Assembly (NCBI GenBank): GCA_028690055.1
Contig: JAQVBZ010000001.1
Span: 84,452-136,477, forward strand
From: Minisyncoccota bacterium
GTDB lineage: Bacteria > Patescibacteriota > Minisyncoccia > JAHIHE01 > JAGLIN01
DNA length: 52,026 bases
Reading direction: 5' to 3'
Positions 15,868 to 24,363 of this stretch are shown piece after piece (the stretch's first letter is position 1; every line of letters starts with the position of its first letter). The translations under genes and the position numbers were made by a program. The notes beneath the pieces were generated by a model that was not told the DNA's origin, ran no database searches, and saw only the letters and a list, made by a program, of their open reading frames with translations.

Positions 15868-16752
15868 ATGAAAATTATTATTTTTGATGTTTCTAACGGA
15901 GACTGTATGTTGGCGGTTTGCGCTAACGGAAATGCGATGATGATTGACTGTGGTAATAATGGAGAAAAGGAATGTCCTGTAGATTTAATAGAAAGGAATG
16001 AATACGATCTTCTTAATTGGTCTGGACTTAAACCCTGCGAAAATGGCGGTAAATTAGCATTGCTGCACATTACACATCCGGACGACGATCATACAAAAAA
16101 TGTGGTAAAAGTTAGAGACGTATTGAGACCTAGGTTTATGTGTAAAAGAGATTACGACACTCAATTTCCTGAAGATGTACAGAATAAAATTGATGATGAA
16201 TATAAAAGTGTATGCAAACAATACAGGGATAGAAACCATGGAATAGAGCTGAATTGGGGTTTTGATGAGAATAGGACTTTTGAAATACCCATGGAAGTTG
16301 TCCTCCAGAATGAGGGAATGTTTGCTAAAGTAAAGAATAACTCTAGCATTTTAAGATTGGTAAGCTATAAGGGGGTAAGAGTTTTGTTTGGTGGAGATAT
16401 GGAAACAGCTGGATGGGAGTGGCTACTACAGAACAACCATCAAAATTTTAAGGATGAAATTTCGAGAGGGATTCATATATTTATGGCTTCTCATCATGGT
16501 CATAACTCTGGGTTTTCTAGCGAGTTATTTAAAACAATGGGCAAGCCACATATAATTTTATCAAAGGGCAGCGAAGCAGAGAAAGAAGAAACCGATGTTT
16601 CTAGTCAATATTCAGCACTGTCTTTACCAATGGCTTATTCTACTTTGGGAAGGAATTCGGCTATTGCGAATATTCTAACAACGAGGCAAAACGGCCATAT
16701 ATTTATAGAGGTAGATAATGGAGGTAATATTCAATTCACGACAGAAAAATAG
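15868..16752 (+). CDS. ComEC-like metallo-beta-lactamase-fold hydrolase embedded in the RM operon
   Basis: 294 residues with the layout of the ComEC/Rec2-type MBL domain: strand start KIIIFDVSNGDCMLAV, MMIDCGNNG (24-32), the metal motif HPDDDH (70-75), NNSSILRL (157-164), FGGDMET (174-180) and SHHGHNSG (208-215). The metal-binding His and Asp residues are all present, so it should be an active hydrolase, plausibly a nuclease or phosphodiesterase. No signal peptide is present. It lies between a coupled membrane protein and hsdS. Free-standing MBL proteins of this type occur in defence regions, but I know no described RM system with this insertion. Confidence 0.85.
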   Translation: MKIIIFDVSNGDCMLAVCANGNAMMIDCGNNGEKECPVDLIERNEYDLLNWSGLKPCENGGKLALLHITHPDDDHTKNVVKVRDVLRPRFMCKRDYDTQFPEDVQNKIDDEYKSVCKQYRDRNHGIELNWGFDENRTFEIPMEVVLQNEGMFAKVKNNSSILRLVSYKGVRVLFGGDMETAGWEWLLQNNHQNFKDEISRGIHIFMASHHGHNSGFSSELFKTMGKPHIILSKGSEAEKEETDVSSQYSALSLPMAYSTLGRNSAIANILTTRQNGHIFIEVDNGGNIQFTTEK

Positions 16753-16769
16753 TTTAACATTTCAATATA

Positions 16770-17984
16770 ATGCAAAGTTTCACTTCTAAAAATTTAGCAA
16801 AATTAGATAGATCCACTTGGGAAGTGGTGCGTTTTGGTGATGTTGTAAAAGAAGTTAGAGAAACATCACAAGATCATATCGCGGATGGAATTGATCATGT
16901 TGTTGGACTTGAACATCTTTCTCCGCTTGATATACATATTCGCTCTTGGGGGAATATTGCTAACAGTACGACTTTTTCGCGTAGATTCAGAAAAGGACAA
17001 GTGCTTTTTGGTCGTAGGCGTGCTTATCAGAGAAAAGCTGCAATTGCTAATTTTGATGGTATTTGCTCGGGAGATATCATAGTTATGGAGGCAATCGAGG
17101 ATAAACTTGATCCGAATTTGCTATCTTTTTTGGTGCATAGCGAAGGATTTTATAATTGGGCAGTAAGTACTTCTGCGGGATCTCTTTCCCCAAGAACAAA
17201 ATTTAAAAGTTTAGCTGAGTATGAATTTCGTCTTCCGCCAAGAGATGTGCAGAAAAAACTTGCTGAGTTACTTTGGGTAGTGGATGAAGTAAGAGAGTCG
17301 TTGGTATTATCGATGAAAAGGATAACAAAATATAAGAAAATTTCAATTAAAAATTTATATTCTTGTGGAATAGGTCATGTCAAATTTAAGGATACTGAAA
17401 TAGGAATAATTCCAGAGGAGTGGAATGTTGTTAAATTATCTGAAGTTGCAGATGTTAGTACTGGAAATTCTGCTCCTCAAAGTCCAGATTATTTTAAAAA
17501 TGGTGCGTATCCATTTTGCAGAACATCTGATGTTGGAAGAGTCCATATTTCTGAAAATTTAACTGATATTGCTGATTACCTTAATGAGCAAGGAATAAAA
17601 GGTTTGAATCTTTTTAAAAAAGGAACTATCTTGATTCCCAAAAGCGGTGCATCCACTTTTTTGAATCATAGAGTCGTTCTTGGCATAGATAGTTATGTTT
17701 CTAGTCATTTGGCTACAGTTTTAGCAGATGATAAAAAAATTATTACTAAATATTTGTTTAATATTGTATGTTTTATTGATGCTCGAAACCTAACAAATAA
17801 CCCAGATTATCCATCTCTGAGAACGGAAAATATAAAAGAAATTAAAGTAGCATTGCCAAAAATAAACGAACAAAAAGCTATTGTTGAAATAATAGATAAA
17901 ATTGATAATTCATTAGAAGCGATTAAAAATAATATAAAAAGTATCGAAAATTTAAGAAATGTAATAATCAATTCAATATTTTAA
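16770..17984 (+). CDS. hsdS: Type I restriction-modification system specificity subunit
   Basis: 404 residues with the two target-recognition domains typical of HsdS, each followed by a coiled conserved region. The first half runs WEVVRFGDVVKEVRET to FRLPPRDVQKKLAELLWVVDEV, and the second IIPEEWNVVKLSEVADVSTG to ALPKINEQKAIVEIIDKID. The halves determine the two parts of the DNA target. Ends are intact, with no slippage tract noticed. Composition is strongly AT-rich compared with hsdM and hsdR, common for hsdS genes exchanged by recombination. It lies 17 bases after the MBL gene and 4 bases before hsdR. Confidence 0.93.
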   Translation: MQSFTSKNLAKLDRSTWEVVRFGDVVKEVRETSQDHIADGIDHVVGLEHLSPLDIHIRSWGNIANSTTFSRRFRKGQVLFGRRRAYQRKAAIANFDGICSGDIIVMEAIEDKLDPNLLSFLVHSEGFYNWAVSTSAGSLSPRTKFKSLAEYEFRLPPRDVQKKLAELLWVVDEVRESLVLSMKRITKYKKISIKNLYSCGIGHVKFKDTEIGIIPEEWNVVKLSEVADVSTGNSAPQSPDYFKNGAYPFCRTSDVGRVHISENLTDIADYLNEQGIKGLNLFKKGTILIPKSGASTFLNHRVVLGIDSYVSSHLATVLADDKKIITKYLFNIVCFIDARNLTNNPDYPSLRTENIKEIKVALPKINEQKAIVEIIDKIDNSLEAIKNNIKSIENLRNVIINSIF

Positions 17985-17988
17985 ATAT

Positions 17989-20961
17989 ATGCCATTCAAT
18001 GAGCAAAATACAATCGAACATCTTGTCTTACACGAGCTTACGGGTGTAAGCTTGGAGGATCTCAAAAACCAGAATTATCACGCGCCGGAATCGGCGTTGC
18101 AGGCCGGGTCGGGGAAGTGGCAATATGTGCCGACTGTGCAGCTTAAGCGCGAGGTAACAGATGTGATTGTGGAATCGCTTCTCAAGGATGCCCTGGTACG
18201 ACTCAATCCAGAAATTGCCGCTGATCCAAGCAAAGCTGACGAAGTTTTATATAAGCTTCGGGCTATTTTACTTTCTGTGCAACACTCCGGTTTAGTTCGT
18301 GCCAATGAAGAATTTTCCGCTTGGATCAAGGGTGAAAAGACTATGCCCTTTGGCGAAAACAATCAGCACACTGATGTGAAGCTGATCGATTTTGAACATC
18401 CGGAAAATAACAGCCTTATTATCACTAATCAATACACTCTGCGAACTTCGGTAGAAAAACGTCCCGATATGGTTATGCTGGTAAATGGCATTCCTTTGGT
18501 GGTGGGGGAATTCAAGACTCCGGTGCGGCCGGCTATCTCTTGGCTAGATGGGGCAATAGATATTCACGATGATTATGAAAAAACTATTGCGCCGCTTTTT
18601 GTTCCGAATGTATTTAGTTTTTCAACCGAAGGAAAAACCTTTCGTTATGGATCTGTCAGGATGCCTCTTGAACTCTGGGGCCCATGGAGAGAAACTGGAA
18701 GCGGCACAAATGGGCTTTCGGAAATCAAGCAGGCGCTCTCCGGAATGTTGAAACCTGAAGTCATTTTGGATATGCTACAAAATTATACGCTTTTTGCGAC
18801 TGATAAAAGCAAACAGCGCATAAAAATTATTGCCCGCTATCAGCAATATGAAGGCGCGAATCTCATTGTTCGGCGTGTGAAAGAAGGACATATTAAAAAG
18901 GGTCTTATCTGGCATTTTCAGGGTTCCGGTAAATCGCTTTTGATGGTGTTCGCAGCACAGAAGTTACGCCGCGATCAAGAGCTGAAAAGTCCAACCGTGC
19001 TTATTGTCGTGGATCGAGTTGATCTGGATACACAGATTACTGGGACTTTTAATGCGACTGATATTCCAAATGTGGTTTCAGCTAATGATCAATCAGAATT
19101 GCAAGGGCTACTTGGCAATGATACACGAAAGATTATTATTACAACCATTTTCAAATTTGCGGAGGCTGACGGAGTCTTGAATGATCGTGAAAATATCATT
19201 GCTTTAGTTGATGAGGCGCACCGTACTCAGGAAGGTGATCTTGGGAGAAAGATGCGCGCTGCGCTTCCCAATGCTTTTTTGTTTGGGTTAACTGGAACGC
19301 CAATTAACAGAGCTGATCGAAATACTTTTTGGGCATTTGGTGCTGAGGAGGACGAAGGCGGATATATGACTCGTTATACTTTTCAAGATTCAATCAGAGA
19401 TAAGGCAACGCTTCCGCTTCATTTTGAACCTAGACTGTTGGATGTGCATGTGGCAAAAGAGCTTATCGATGCGGAATTTGATTTGATGACCAAAGAACTT
19501 TCTGAAAAGGATAAAACGAGTTTAATCCAAAAAGCGGCAAAGATGTCAGCATTTTTGAAAACACCAGCCAGGGTGGAAATGATTGTGAAAGATATTGTGA
19601 AGCATTTTAATGATAAAGTTGATCCGTATGCGTTCAAGGCGATGATTGTGACGCCGGATCGCTATGCGTGTGACCAGTACAAGCAAGAGCTGGATAAAAT
19701 TATGCCCTCGGAAGCAAGCGCTGTTGTAATTTCAACTGGCGGTAAGGGAGAAGAAGATACCAAGCTCAAGGAAAAATATAAGATAACGAAAGAAGAACAG
19801 GAGAGGCTGCTTGATAACTTCCGCGATCCGCAACACCCACTCAAATTTCTAATTGTGACAGCAAAACTTTTGACCGGATTTGATGCGCCGATACTGCAAT
19901 GTATGTATCTCGATAAGTCGATGAAAGATCATAATTTATTACAGGCAATTTGTAGAACGAATCGTGTTTACAAAGACAAAATGCACGGACTCATCGTTGA
20001 TTATTATGGAGTATTTGATGATGTCGCTAAAGCTCTTGAATTTGACGATGCGAGTGTTCGTTATGTCATTACTAATATTAATGAACTCAAAGGTAAGCTG
20101 AAGCTTGCGATAGATCAGTGTTTGACTCACTTTTATGGCATTGATAGGACAATAGTTGGCTACGAAGGACTGCTCCTGGCACAGGAATGTTTGAATACCA
20201 ATGAGAAGAGAGACGCGTTCGCCGCTGATTATGATTTGGTTGCTGATATATGGGAAGCTGTTTCGCCAGATCCAATATTGGATACTTTTCAAAAAGAATA
20301 CTCATGGCTTTCGCAGGTGTATGAGTCGGTAAAACCTGCGTCGGGAGATACTGGAAGATTACTCTGGCATGCACTGGGCGTGCAGACAATGAAATTGATT
20401 CATGAGTATATTCAGGTTGATAAAGTGAATGACAATCTTGAAAAAATAGTCCTTGATGCCGAGGTTATTGAGGATCTTATGCAAAAAACTGACAAGAAAA
20501 AAATAAAGTTAATCGAAGTAGAAATTGGAAAAAGATTGGCCGGACACAGGAGTGATCCTCGGTTTATTGAGCTAGGTGCAAAACTTGAAGAATTACGTGA
20601 TAAAGCAGAGAGGGGACTGATTAATAGTATCGAATTTTTGAAAGAGTTAATTCAGATTGCAAAAGAAACTGTCGAGATTGAAAAAGAAGTTGATTCCGAA
20701 GAACATCGTGATAATGTAAAATCTGCACTTACCGAATTATTCTTGGAAATGAAAACAGACCAAACTCCGGCTATCGTGGAGCGCATAGTAAATGACATCG
20801 ATGAGATTGTAAAAATAGTAAGGTTTCCGGGATGGCAAAATACTGCGGCGGGAGAAAGAGAGATTAAACAGTCTTTGAGGAAGACACTGTTTAAATATGC
20901 TTTACATAAAGAAAATGCGCTTTTTGATAAGGCGTATGAGTATATTAGGCAATATTATTAA
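17989..20961 (+). CDS. hsdR: Type I restriction-modification system restriction (translocase/endonuclease) subunit
   Basis: 990 residues. The N-terminal nuclease domain shows PDMVMLVNGIPLVVGEFK around residues 158-175, the PD-(D/E)XK core (D ... ExK). The SF2 motor follows, with Walker A FQGSGKS near 310, DEAHR near 407, GLTGTPI and later VTAKLLTGFDAP and QAICRTNR. The C-terminal 250 residues are helical and would bind the methylase core. It cleaves unmethylated DNA after ATP-driven translocation. The gene is full-length and intact, so the system looks functional. A terminator follows 17 bases later. Confidence 0.95.
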   Translation: MPFNEQNTIEHLVLHELTGVSLEDLKNQNYHAPESALQAGSGKWQYVPTVQLKREVTDVIVESLLKDALVRLNPEIAADPSKADEVLYKLRAILLSVQHSGLVRANEEFSAWIKGEKTMPFGENNQHTDVKLIDFEHPENNSLIITNQYTLRTSVEKRPDMVMLVNGIPLVVGEFKTPVRPAISWLDGAIDIHDDYEKTIAPLFVPNVFSFSTEGKTFRYGSVRMPLELWGPWRETGSGTNGLSEIKQALSGMLKPEVILDMLQNYTLFATDKSKQRIKIIARYQQYEGANLIVRRVKEGHIKKGLIWHFQGSGKSLLMVFAAQKLRRDQELKSPTVLIVVDRVDLDTQITGTFNATDIPNVVSANDQSELQGLLGNDTRKIIITTIFKFAEADGVLNDRENIIALVDEAHRTQEGDLGRKMRAALPNAFLFGLTGTPINRADRNTFWAFGAEEDEGGYMTRYTFQDSIRDKATLPLHFEPRLLDVHVAKELIDAEFDLMTKELSEKDKTSLIQKAAKMSAFLKTPARVEMIVKDIVKHFNDKVDPYAFKAMIVTPDRYACDQYKQELDKIMPSEASAVVISTGGKGEEDTKLKEKYKITKEEQERLLDNFRDPQHPLKFLIVTAKLLTGFDAPILQCMYLDKSMKDHNLLQAICRTNRVYKDKMHGLIVDYYGVFDDVAKALEFDDASVRYVITNINELKGKLKLAIDQCLTHFYGIDRTIVGYEGLLLAQECLNTNEKRDAFAADYDLVADIWEAVSPDPILDTFQKEYSWLSQVYESVKPASGDTGRLLWHALGVQTMKLIHEYIQVDKVNDNLEKIVLDAEVIEDLMQKTDKKKIKLIEVEIGKRLAGHRSDPRFIELGAKLEELRDKAERGLINSIEFLKELIQIAKETVEIEKEVDSEEHRDNVKSALTELFLEMKTDQTPAIVERIVNDIDEIVKIVRFPGWQNTAAGEREIKQSLRKTLFKYALHKENALFDKAYEYIRQYY

Positions 20962-20977
20962 ATCTTCGAAAAAAAAT

Positions 20978-21004
20978 AAACAGACGTTTAAGTAGCGTCT
21001 GTTT
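20978..21004. terminator. Terminator closing the RM operon
   Basis: A perfect 9-bp stem AAACAGACG / CGTCTGTTT (20978-20986 with 20996-21004) followed by TTAT on + and an A/T-rich tract on -. It is placed between hsdR and the convergent recombinase remnant and can serve both. Confidence 0.75.
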
Positions 21005-21286
21005 TTATATTAAATATATAGTCTTGTCCTTCAAATAGATTTTGCTTTTCAGGCATTCCAGTAAATCTCTTTTTTCCTGCTTCGTCCCTTCTAATAAAAT
21101 ATATTTTGCATAGCTTCGTATGTCTATCTCTTTCAGTTTTCTGTCCATATTTCCACTTTCGCAAAGATAGAAAATTGTAGCTAAAATATCACAACGATTG
21201 AGGCCGTGTACGTGCACACCACTCAACCCGCATTTTGTGAATGTCAGCATCCGGCTGATTGTGGTATAATAAAAATATAAGCACAA
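21005..21286 (-). pseudogene. C-terminal remnant of a site-specific (serine-type) recombinase
   Basis: A - strand frame of 93 codons. Its last 50 residues, from MDRKLKEIDIRSYAKYIL through LEGTKQEKRDLLECL to KSKIYLKDKTIYLI, look like the extreme C-terminus of a large serine recombinase (the EGTxxEKRxLL...KLYLKD pattern). The catalytic and zinc domains are missing, and the upstream part has no continuation because the next + strand gene begins there. It lies directly against the end of hsdR, opposite the tRNA-Gln end of the island, as expected for a leftover integration gene. The family assignment rests on recalled pattern only. Confidence 0.5.
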
Positions 21287-21300
21287 TAAAATATCAACAC

Positions 21301-23430
21301 ATGAAGAAGACGGAGGGGGAAAATGAGGAGGGTCTTTCGAAGAAAGAATTTTTGAGACAGGTCCATAGTGTATTTATTCATTCGTATCTTATTGTTTTAA
21401 CTTTTGTTCTGATTTTTGTTGTTTTTGTGGTGGCTAACATCTATCGGGGGCGTCAAATGTGTGGTCCCGAAATGAATAAATCGATCAATGACGCCAGTCA
21501 GGCTAGGGGTCCGGCGATGGATAATATTGAATTCAAAATGGTAAAAGAAGAAGATGCCAAAGTGGCTCTTTTGAACGGAGAGATTGATATTTATGCCGGG
21601 TCGCTTCTTGGCGAGGACATCAAGGAGTTGAAAGATAATTCCGAAGTCACGCTTTTTCCGTCTGCTTCTACTATGCTTGGTTTTTATGTCAATCCATATC
21701 CGGATTCTGCGGACAAATTGAATCCTTTTTCTATCAAGCAGGTGCGTTACGCCATGCAATTTTTGGTAGACAGGGAAGAGATGGCCAATGAATTATTTTT
21801 CGGCTTCGCGCAGCCGACTTTAACTGTGCCATGGAGCAAGCACCCTGATTATCAAAACATCAAAAGTTCCGTAGATGAATCGGGGATCAGCTATGACAAA
21901 GGAAAGGCTACGTCCTTGATCAAGACCGGTATGGAGGACGCCGGTGCCACTTTGGAATCTGGTAAATGGATGTACGGAAATAAACAGGTTGATATAATTA
22001 TTTCATTTTCTGATTCCAAACAACTTAAGTTTACGGAGATGGCGGATATGCTAAAGGCCTCGTTGGAAGAGGAGGGCTTTGCTGTTACTCTGTTATCCAC
22101 TGATTATAGCGATTCTTACGCTAGACCTCCCGAGAACTATACGGATGCGGCTGAACTCAAATGGAATATAGCTATAAGCGGGTGGACTTATTACGGTCAA
22201 ACGCCGATCAGTAATGTGGCTATTCTTGATCCGTATGTAGGTGACGGTTGGTGGGAATATTCCGATAAGGAAATAGATGAGTTGGAAGAAAAGCAGAAAA
22301 ATTATAAGACCGAGGAAGAGAGACGGGATATAAATAATAAGTTGTCCGGAAAATATCTTGAGGATTCGACGGGTGTTTGGTTATTGGCTACCGATAGTGT
22401 TTCGGCTGCTCGTAAAGAGGTCGAGGGGCTGATTCAAGATGAATTTATCGGAATCAAGAATTATACTAATCTTCGAGAATCGTATATTCCCGGTAAGGAT
22501 AAATTGATAGTTGGTTTGCCAAAATTTTACGATTCTAGCAGCAACTGGAATCCTTGGGTCGTTGATGGTATAAACGCTATGTATCTGTTAAATACGGTCC
22601 ATGACCCGTTGGTATGGAATGATACGGATACGCTGGAAGAGAGGAGTTTCAGCTGGCCGTTCACTATCGAAAACAGGGGTGCTGAGGCAACGATAGATAT
22701 TCCTGATGATACTTTTTTTTGGAATGTTAAAGATAAGCAGTGGCAAGAGGTGACTAAAGATGCCAAGGCTGTTACTAAAGTGACTTATGACCTTTCTGAC
22801 TATATCGGCAGAAAGTGGCACAATGGACAGGAGATAACATCAGCCGATATCGTGTATAATGCCGCTCGCGCTTGGGATGTGGCTTTCGATGAGGAAAAAC
22901 AGAAAATCGATGATGAATGGCGCCAGAGCTACTACGAACCGATTATAGGATTAAGGCTTGATGGTACGACGTTGGAGGTCTATTTAGATAAATGGAGTTC
23001 TGATGAGGACGACCTCTTACTCATAGCCAAGTCGTTTCAGCGTATGGCTCCATGGGAATTATATGCCGCAACTGATGAATTGGTTTTTGACGAAAGATTG
23101 TATGATTATCAGATTGTAGAAAATTCGGAAAATGAAAAATTAAATTTAGCTGACCCGAAACACATCGAGGCGATATTCGAAACTCTTGATACCTTTGATT
23201 TTTCGAAAGTATCACCTATGCTGACTCTGGGGAATAAACTTTACGCGCAAAAAAGTGATTTGGATTCACGGATCTCTTCACTCAAACATTGGTATGCCTA
23301 TCATAATCATTTGTTTGTAAGTGATGGGGCCTTCTATGTAGATTCGATTGATACTTCGGACGGGTCGGTTGAGATGAAGGCTTTCCGTGATGATAGTTAT
23401 CCCTTTGGCAAAGGTTATTGGCGTAACTAA
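21301..23430 (+). CDS. Membrane-anchored family 5 solute-binding protein, permuted layout
   Basis: 709 residues from ATG 21301. It has a charged start, one membrane helix (about 27-48) and no lipobox. Residues 60-400 resemble the second half of an SBP_bac_5 (DppA/OppA-like) protein: ALLNGEIDIY, LGFYVNPYPD, NPFSIKQVRYAMQFLVDREE. Residues 420-709 resemble the first half: WNPWVVDGINAMYL, HDPLVW, DDTFFWN, WHNGQEITSADIVYNA. The order is thus swapped relative to classical peptide-binding proteins, a layout I recall from archaeal relatives. The ligand is probably peptide-like, but no permease genes are adjacent. An earlier start at 21259 is less likely. A terminator follows. Confidence 0.8.
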   Translation: MKKTEGENEEGLSKKEFLRQVHSVFIHSYLIVLTFVLIFVVFVVANIYRGRQMCGPEMNKSINDASQARGPAMDNIEFKMVKEEDAKVALLNGEIDIYAGSLLGEDIKELKDNSEVTLFPSASTMLGFYVNPYPDSADKLNPFSIKQVRYAMQFLVDREEMANELFFGFAQPTLTVPWSKHPDYQNIKSSVDESGISYDKGKATSLIKTGMEDAGATLESGKWMYGNKQVDIIISFSDSKQLKFTEMADMLKASLEEEGFAVTLLSTDYSDSYARPPENYTDAAELKWNIAISGWTYYGQTPISNVAILDPYVGDGWWEYSDKEIDELEEKQKNYKTEEERRDINNKLSGKYLEDSTGVWLLATDSVSAARKEVEGLIQDEFIGIKNYTNLRESYIPGKDKLIVGLPKFYDSSSNWNPWVVDGINAMYLLNTVHDPLVWNDTDTLEERSFSWPFTIENRGAEATIDIPDDTFFWNVKDKQWQEVTKDAKAVTKVTYDLSDYIGRKWHNGQEITSADIVYNAARAWDVAFDEEKQKIDDEWRQSYYEPIIGLRLDGTTLEVYLDKWSSDEDDLLLIAKSFQRMAPWELYAATDELVFDERLYDYQIVENSENEKLNLADPKHIEAIFETLDTFDFSKVSPMLTLGNKLYAQKSDLDSRISSLKHWYAYHNHLFVSDGAFYVDSIDTSDGSVEMKAFRDDSYPFGKGYWRN

Positions 23431-23448
23431 GCAAAGAGATATTTTACA

Positions 23449-23472
23449 AAAGTCATCCTTATGGATGATTTT
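23449..23472 (+). terminator. Terminator of the solute-binding protein gene
   Basis: Stem AAAGTCATCC / GGATGATTTT (23449-23458 with 23463-23472, one G-T pair), loop TTAT, then TG. It lies 19 bases after the stop codon. Confidence 0.7.
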
Positions 23473-24130
23473 TGTTACAAGTAAACGACCACCGGCGTCA
23501 GCCGGTGAGTGCATTTAGAGCGATAGCTCTCTCATAAGGATAATACTATGATTATCTGATCATCATTTCCTTACATCAACATAATCCCGAGACTGTGTTA
23601 TCCTGAACTTGTTTCAGGACCTTCTAAGCTTGTAAACTATTTGTAGGCTTAGAAAAGAAAACAACGGATTACGGTCCGTTGTTTTTTTATGATGATAATA
23701 TGGTCGATTGCACTCCCCTAGCTGTGGTTCTAATATTATTTCATACCTGCAATCGCTAGGCAAAAGCGCACTCGAAAGGGCGTTTTTTATTGCTTTAAGA
23801 AAACCACCGGCGAAGTCGGTCGTCCACGGTTTCCGATTGCGGACGAAGTCAGTTTGTATTTTAAAATAATGGCACAGATAGATATATTTCAAGATGCAAG
23901 CGATAATGTTGCATTTTGTATCTTTTTACAGATAGGACCAGACAGCAAAGATATAAATAAATAGTCGGATAAGCGTACTGGCGGAAAGGACAAAGTCCGT
24001 TAGCCCAGAATTCCACCGACAAGGTCGGTGGTAGTTTAATATTTTATTTGAGACCGCGGTTTGAGCTTCTGTTTATCCTGCAAAAATGTCGCTATTTACG
24101 CGGTTTATGGATAAAAGATGAAAATTTATA
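23473..24130. other. Hairpin-rich intergenic region without genes
   Basis: About 660 bases with no convincing frame but several perfect hairpins. These are CACCGGC-GTCA-GCCGGTG (23490-23507), TCCTGA-ACTTGTT-TCAGGA (a dispersed-repeat half, about 23601-23619), ACAACGGA / TCCGTTGT with flanking A4 and T7 (23661-23688, a strong terminator) and CCACCGAC-AAG-GTCGGTGG (24013-24031). The GGCG/CCGG-rich stems recur with variations. It may be a graveyard of repeats between the solute-binding gene and the decayed cluster. Confidence 0.6.
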
Positions 24131-24159
24131 TTGCCCTTCCGGGTCATTTGTTCTACAAT
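24131..24159 (+). promoter_or_regulatory. Promoter of the MoxR/VWA cluster
   Basis: TTGCCC (24131-24136), a 17-base spacer, and TACAAT (24154-24159). The start would be near 24166, 24 bases before the small gene at 24190. Confidence 0.65.
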
Positions 24160-24189
24160 TTAATCAAATATAATAATTTAAATTAAATT

Positions 24190-24351
24190 ATGGAAGGAAC
24201 TGATGAAAAAAAATCATATTCAAGAGTTATTAACGAAGATGCATCTAAAAATGCCAATATTCAGAAGTATCTGAAAGAAGCCATCGAAAAGGCGGAAAAG
24301 GATATCGATAAAATAGATGATGATATCCAGTCTATTATGAATAATGATTAA
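24190..24351 (+). CDS. Small acidic helical protein (53 residues)
   Basis: ATG 24190 to TAA 24351 gives MEGTDEKKSYSRVINEDASK followed by a Lys/Glu/Asp-rich helix ending DIQSIMNND. It is the first gene after a good promoter and lies 12 bases before the MoxR-type gene, so it probably belongs to that cluster. Composition and heptad-like spacing suggest a short coiled coil. No family is recognised. It is intact while its neighbours are broken. Confidence 0.55.
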   Translation: MEGTDEKKSYSRVINEDASKNANIQKYLKEAIEKAEKDIDKIDDDIQSIMNND

Positions 24352-24363
24352 TAATATAAATTT

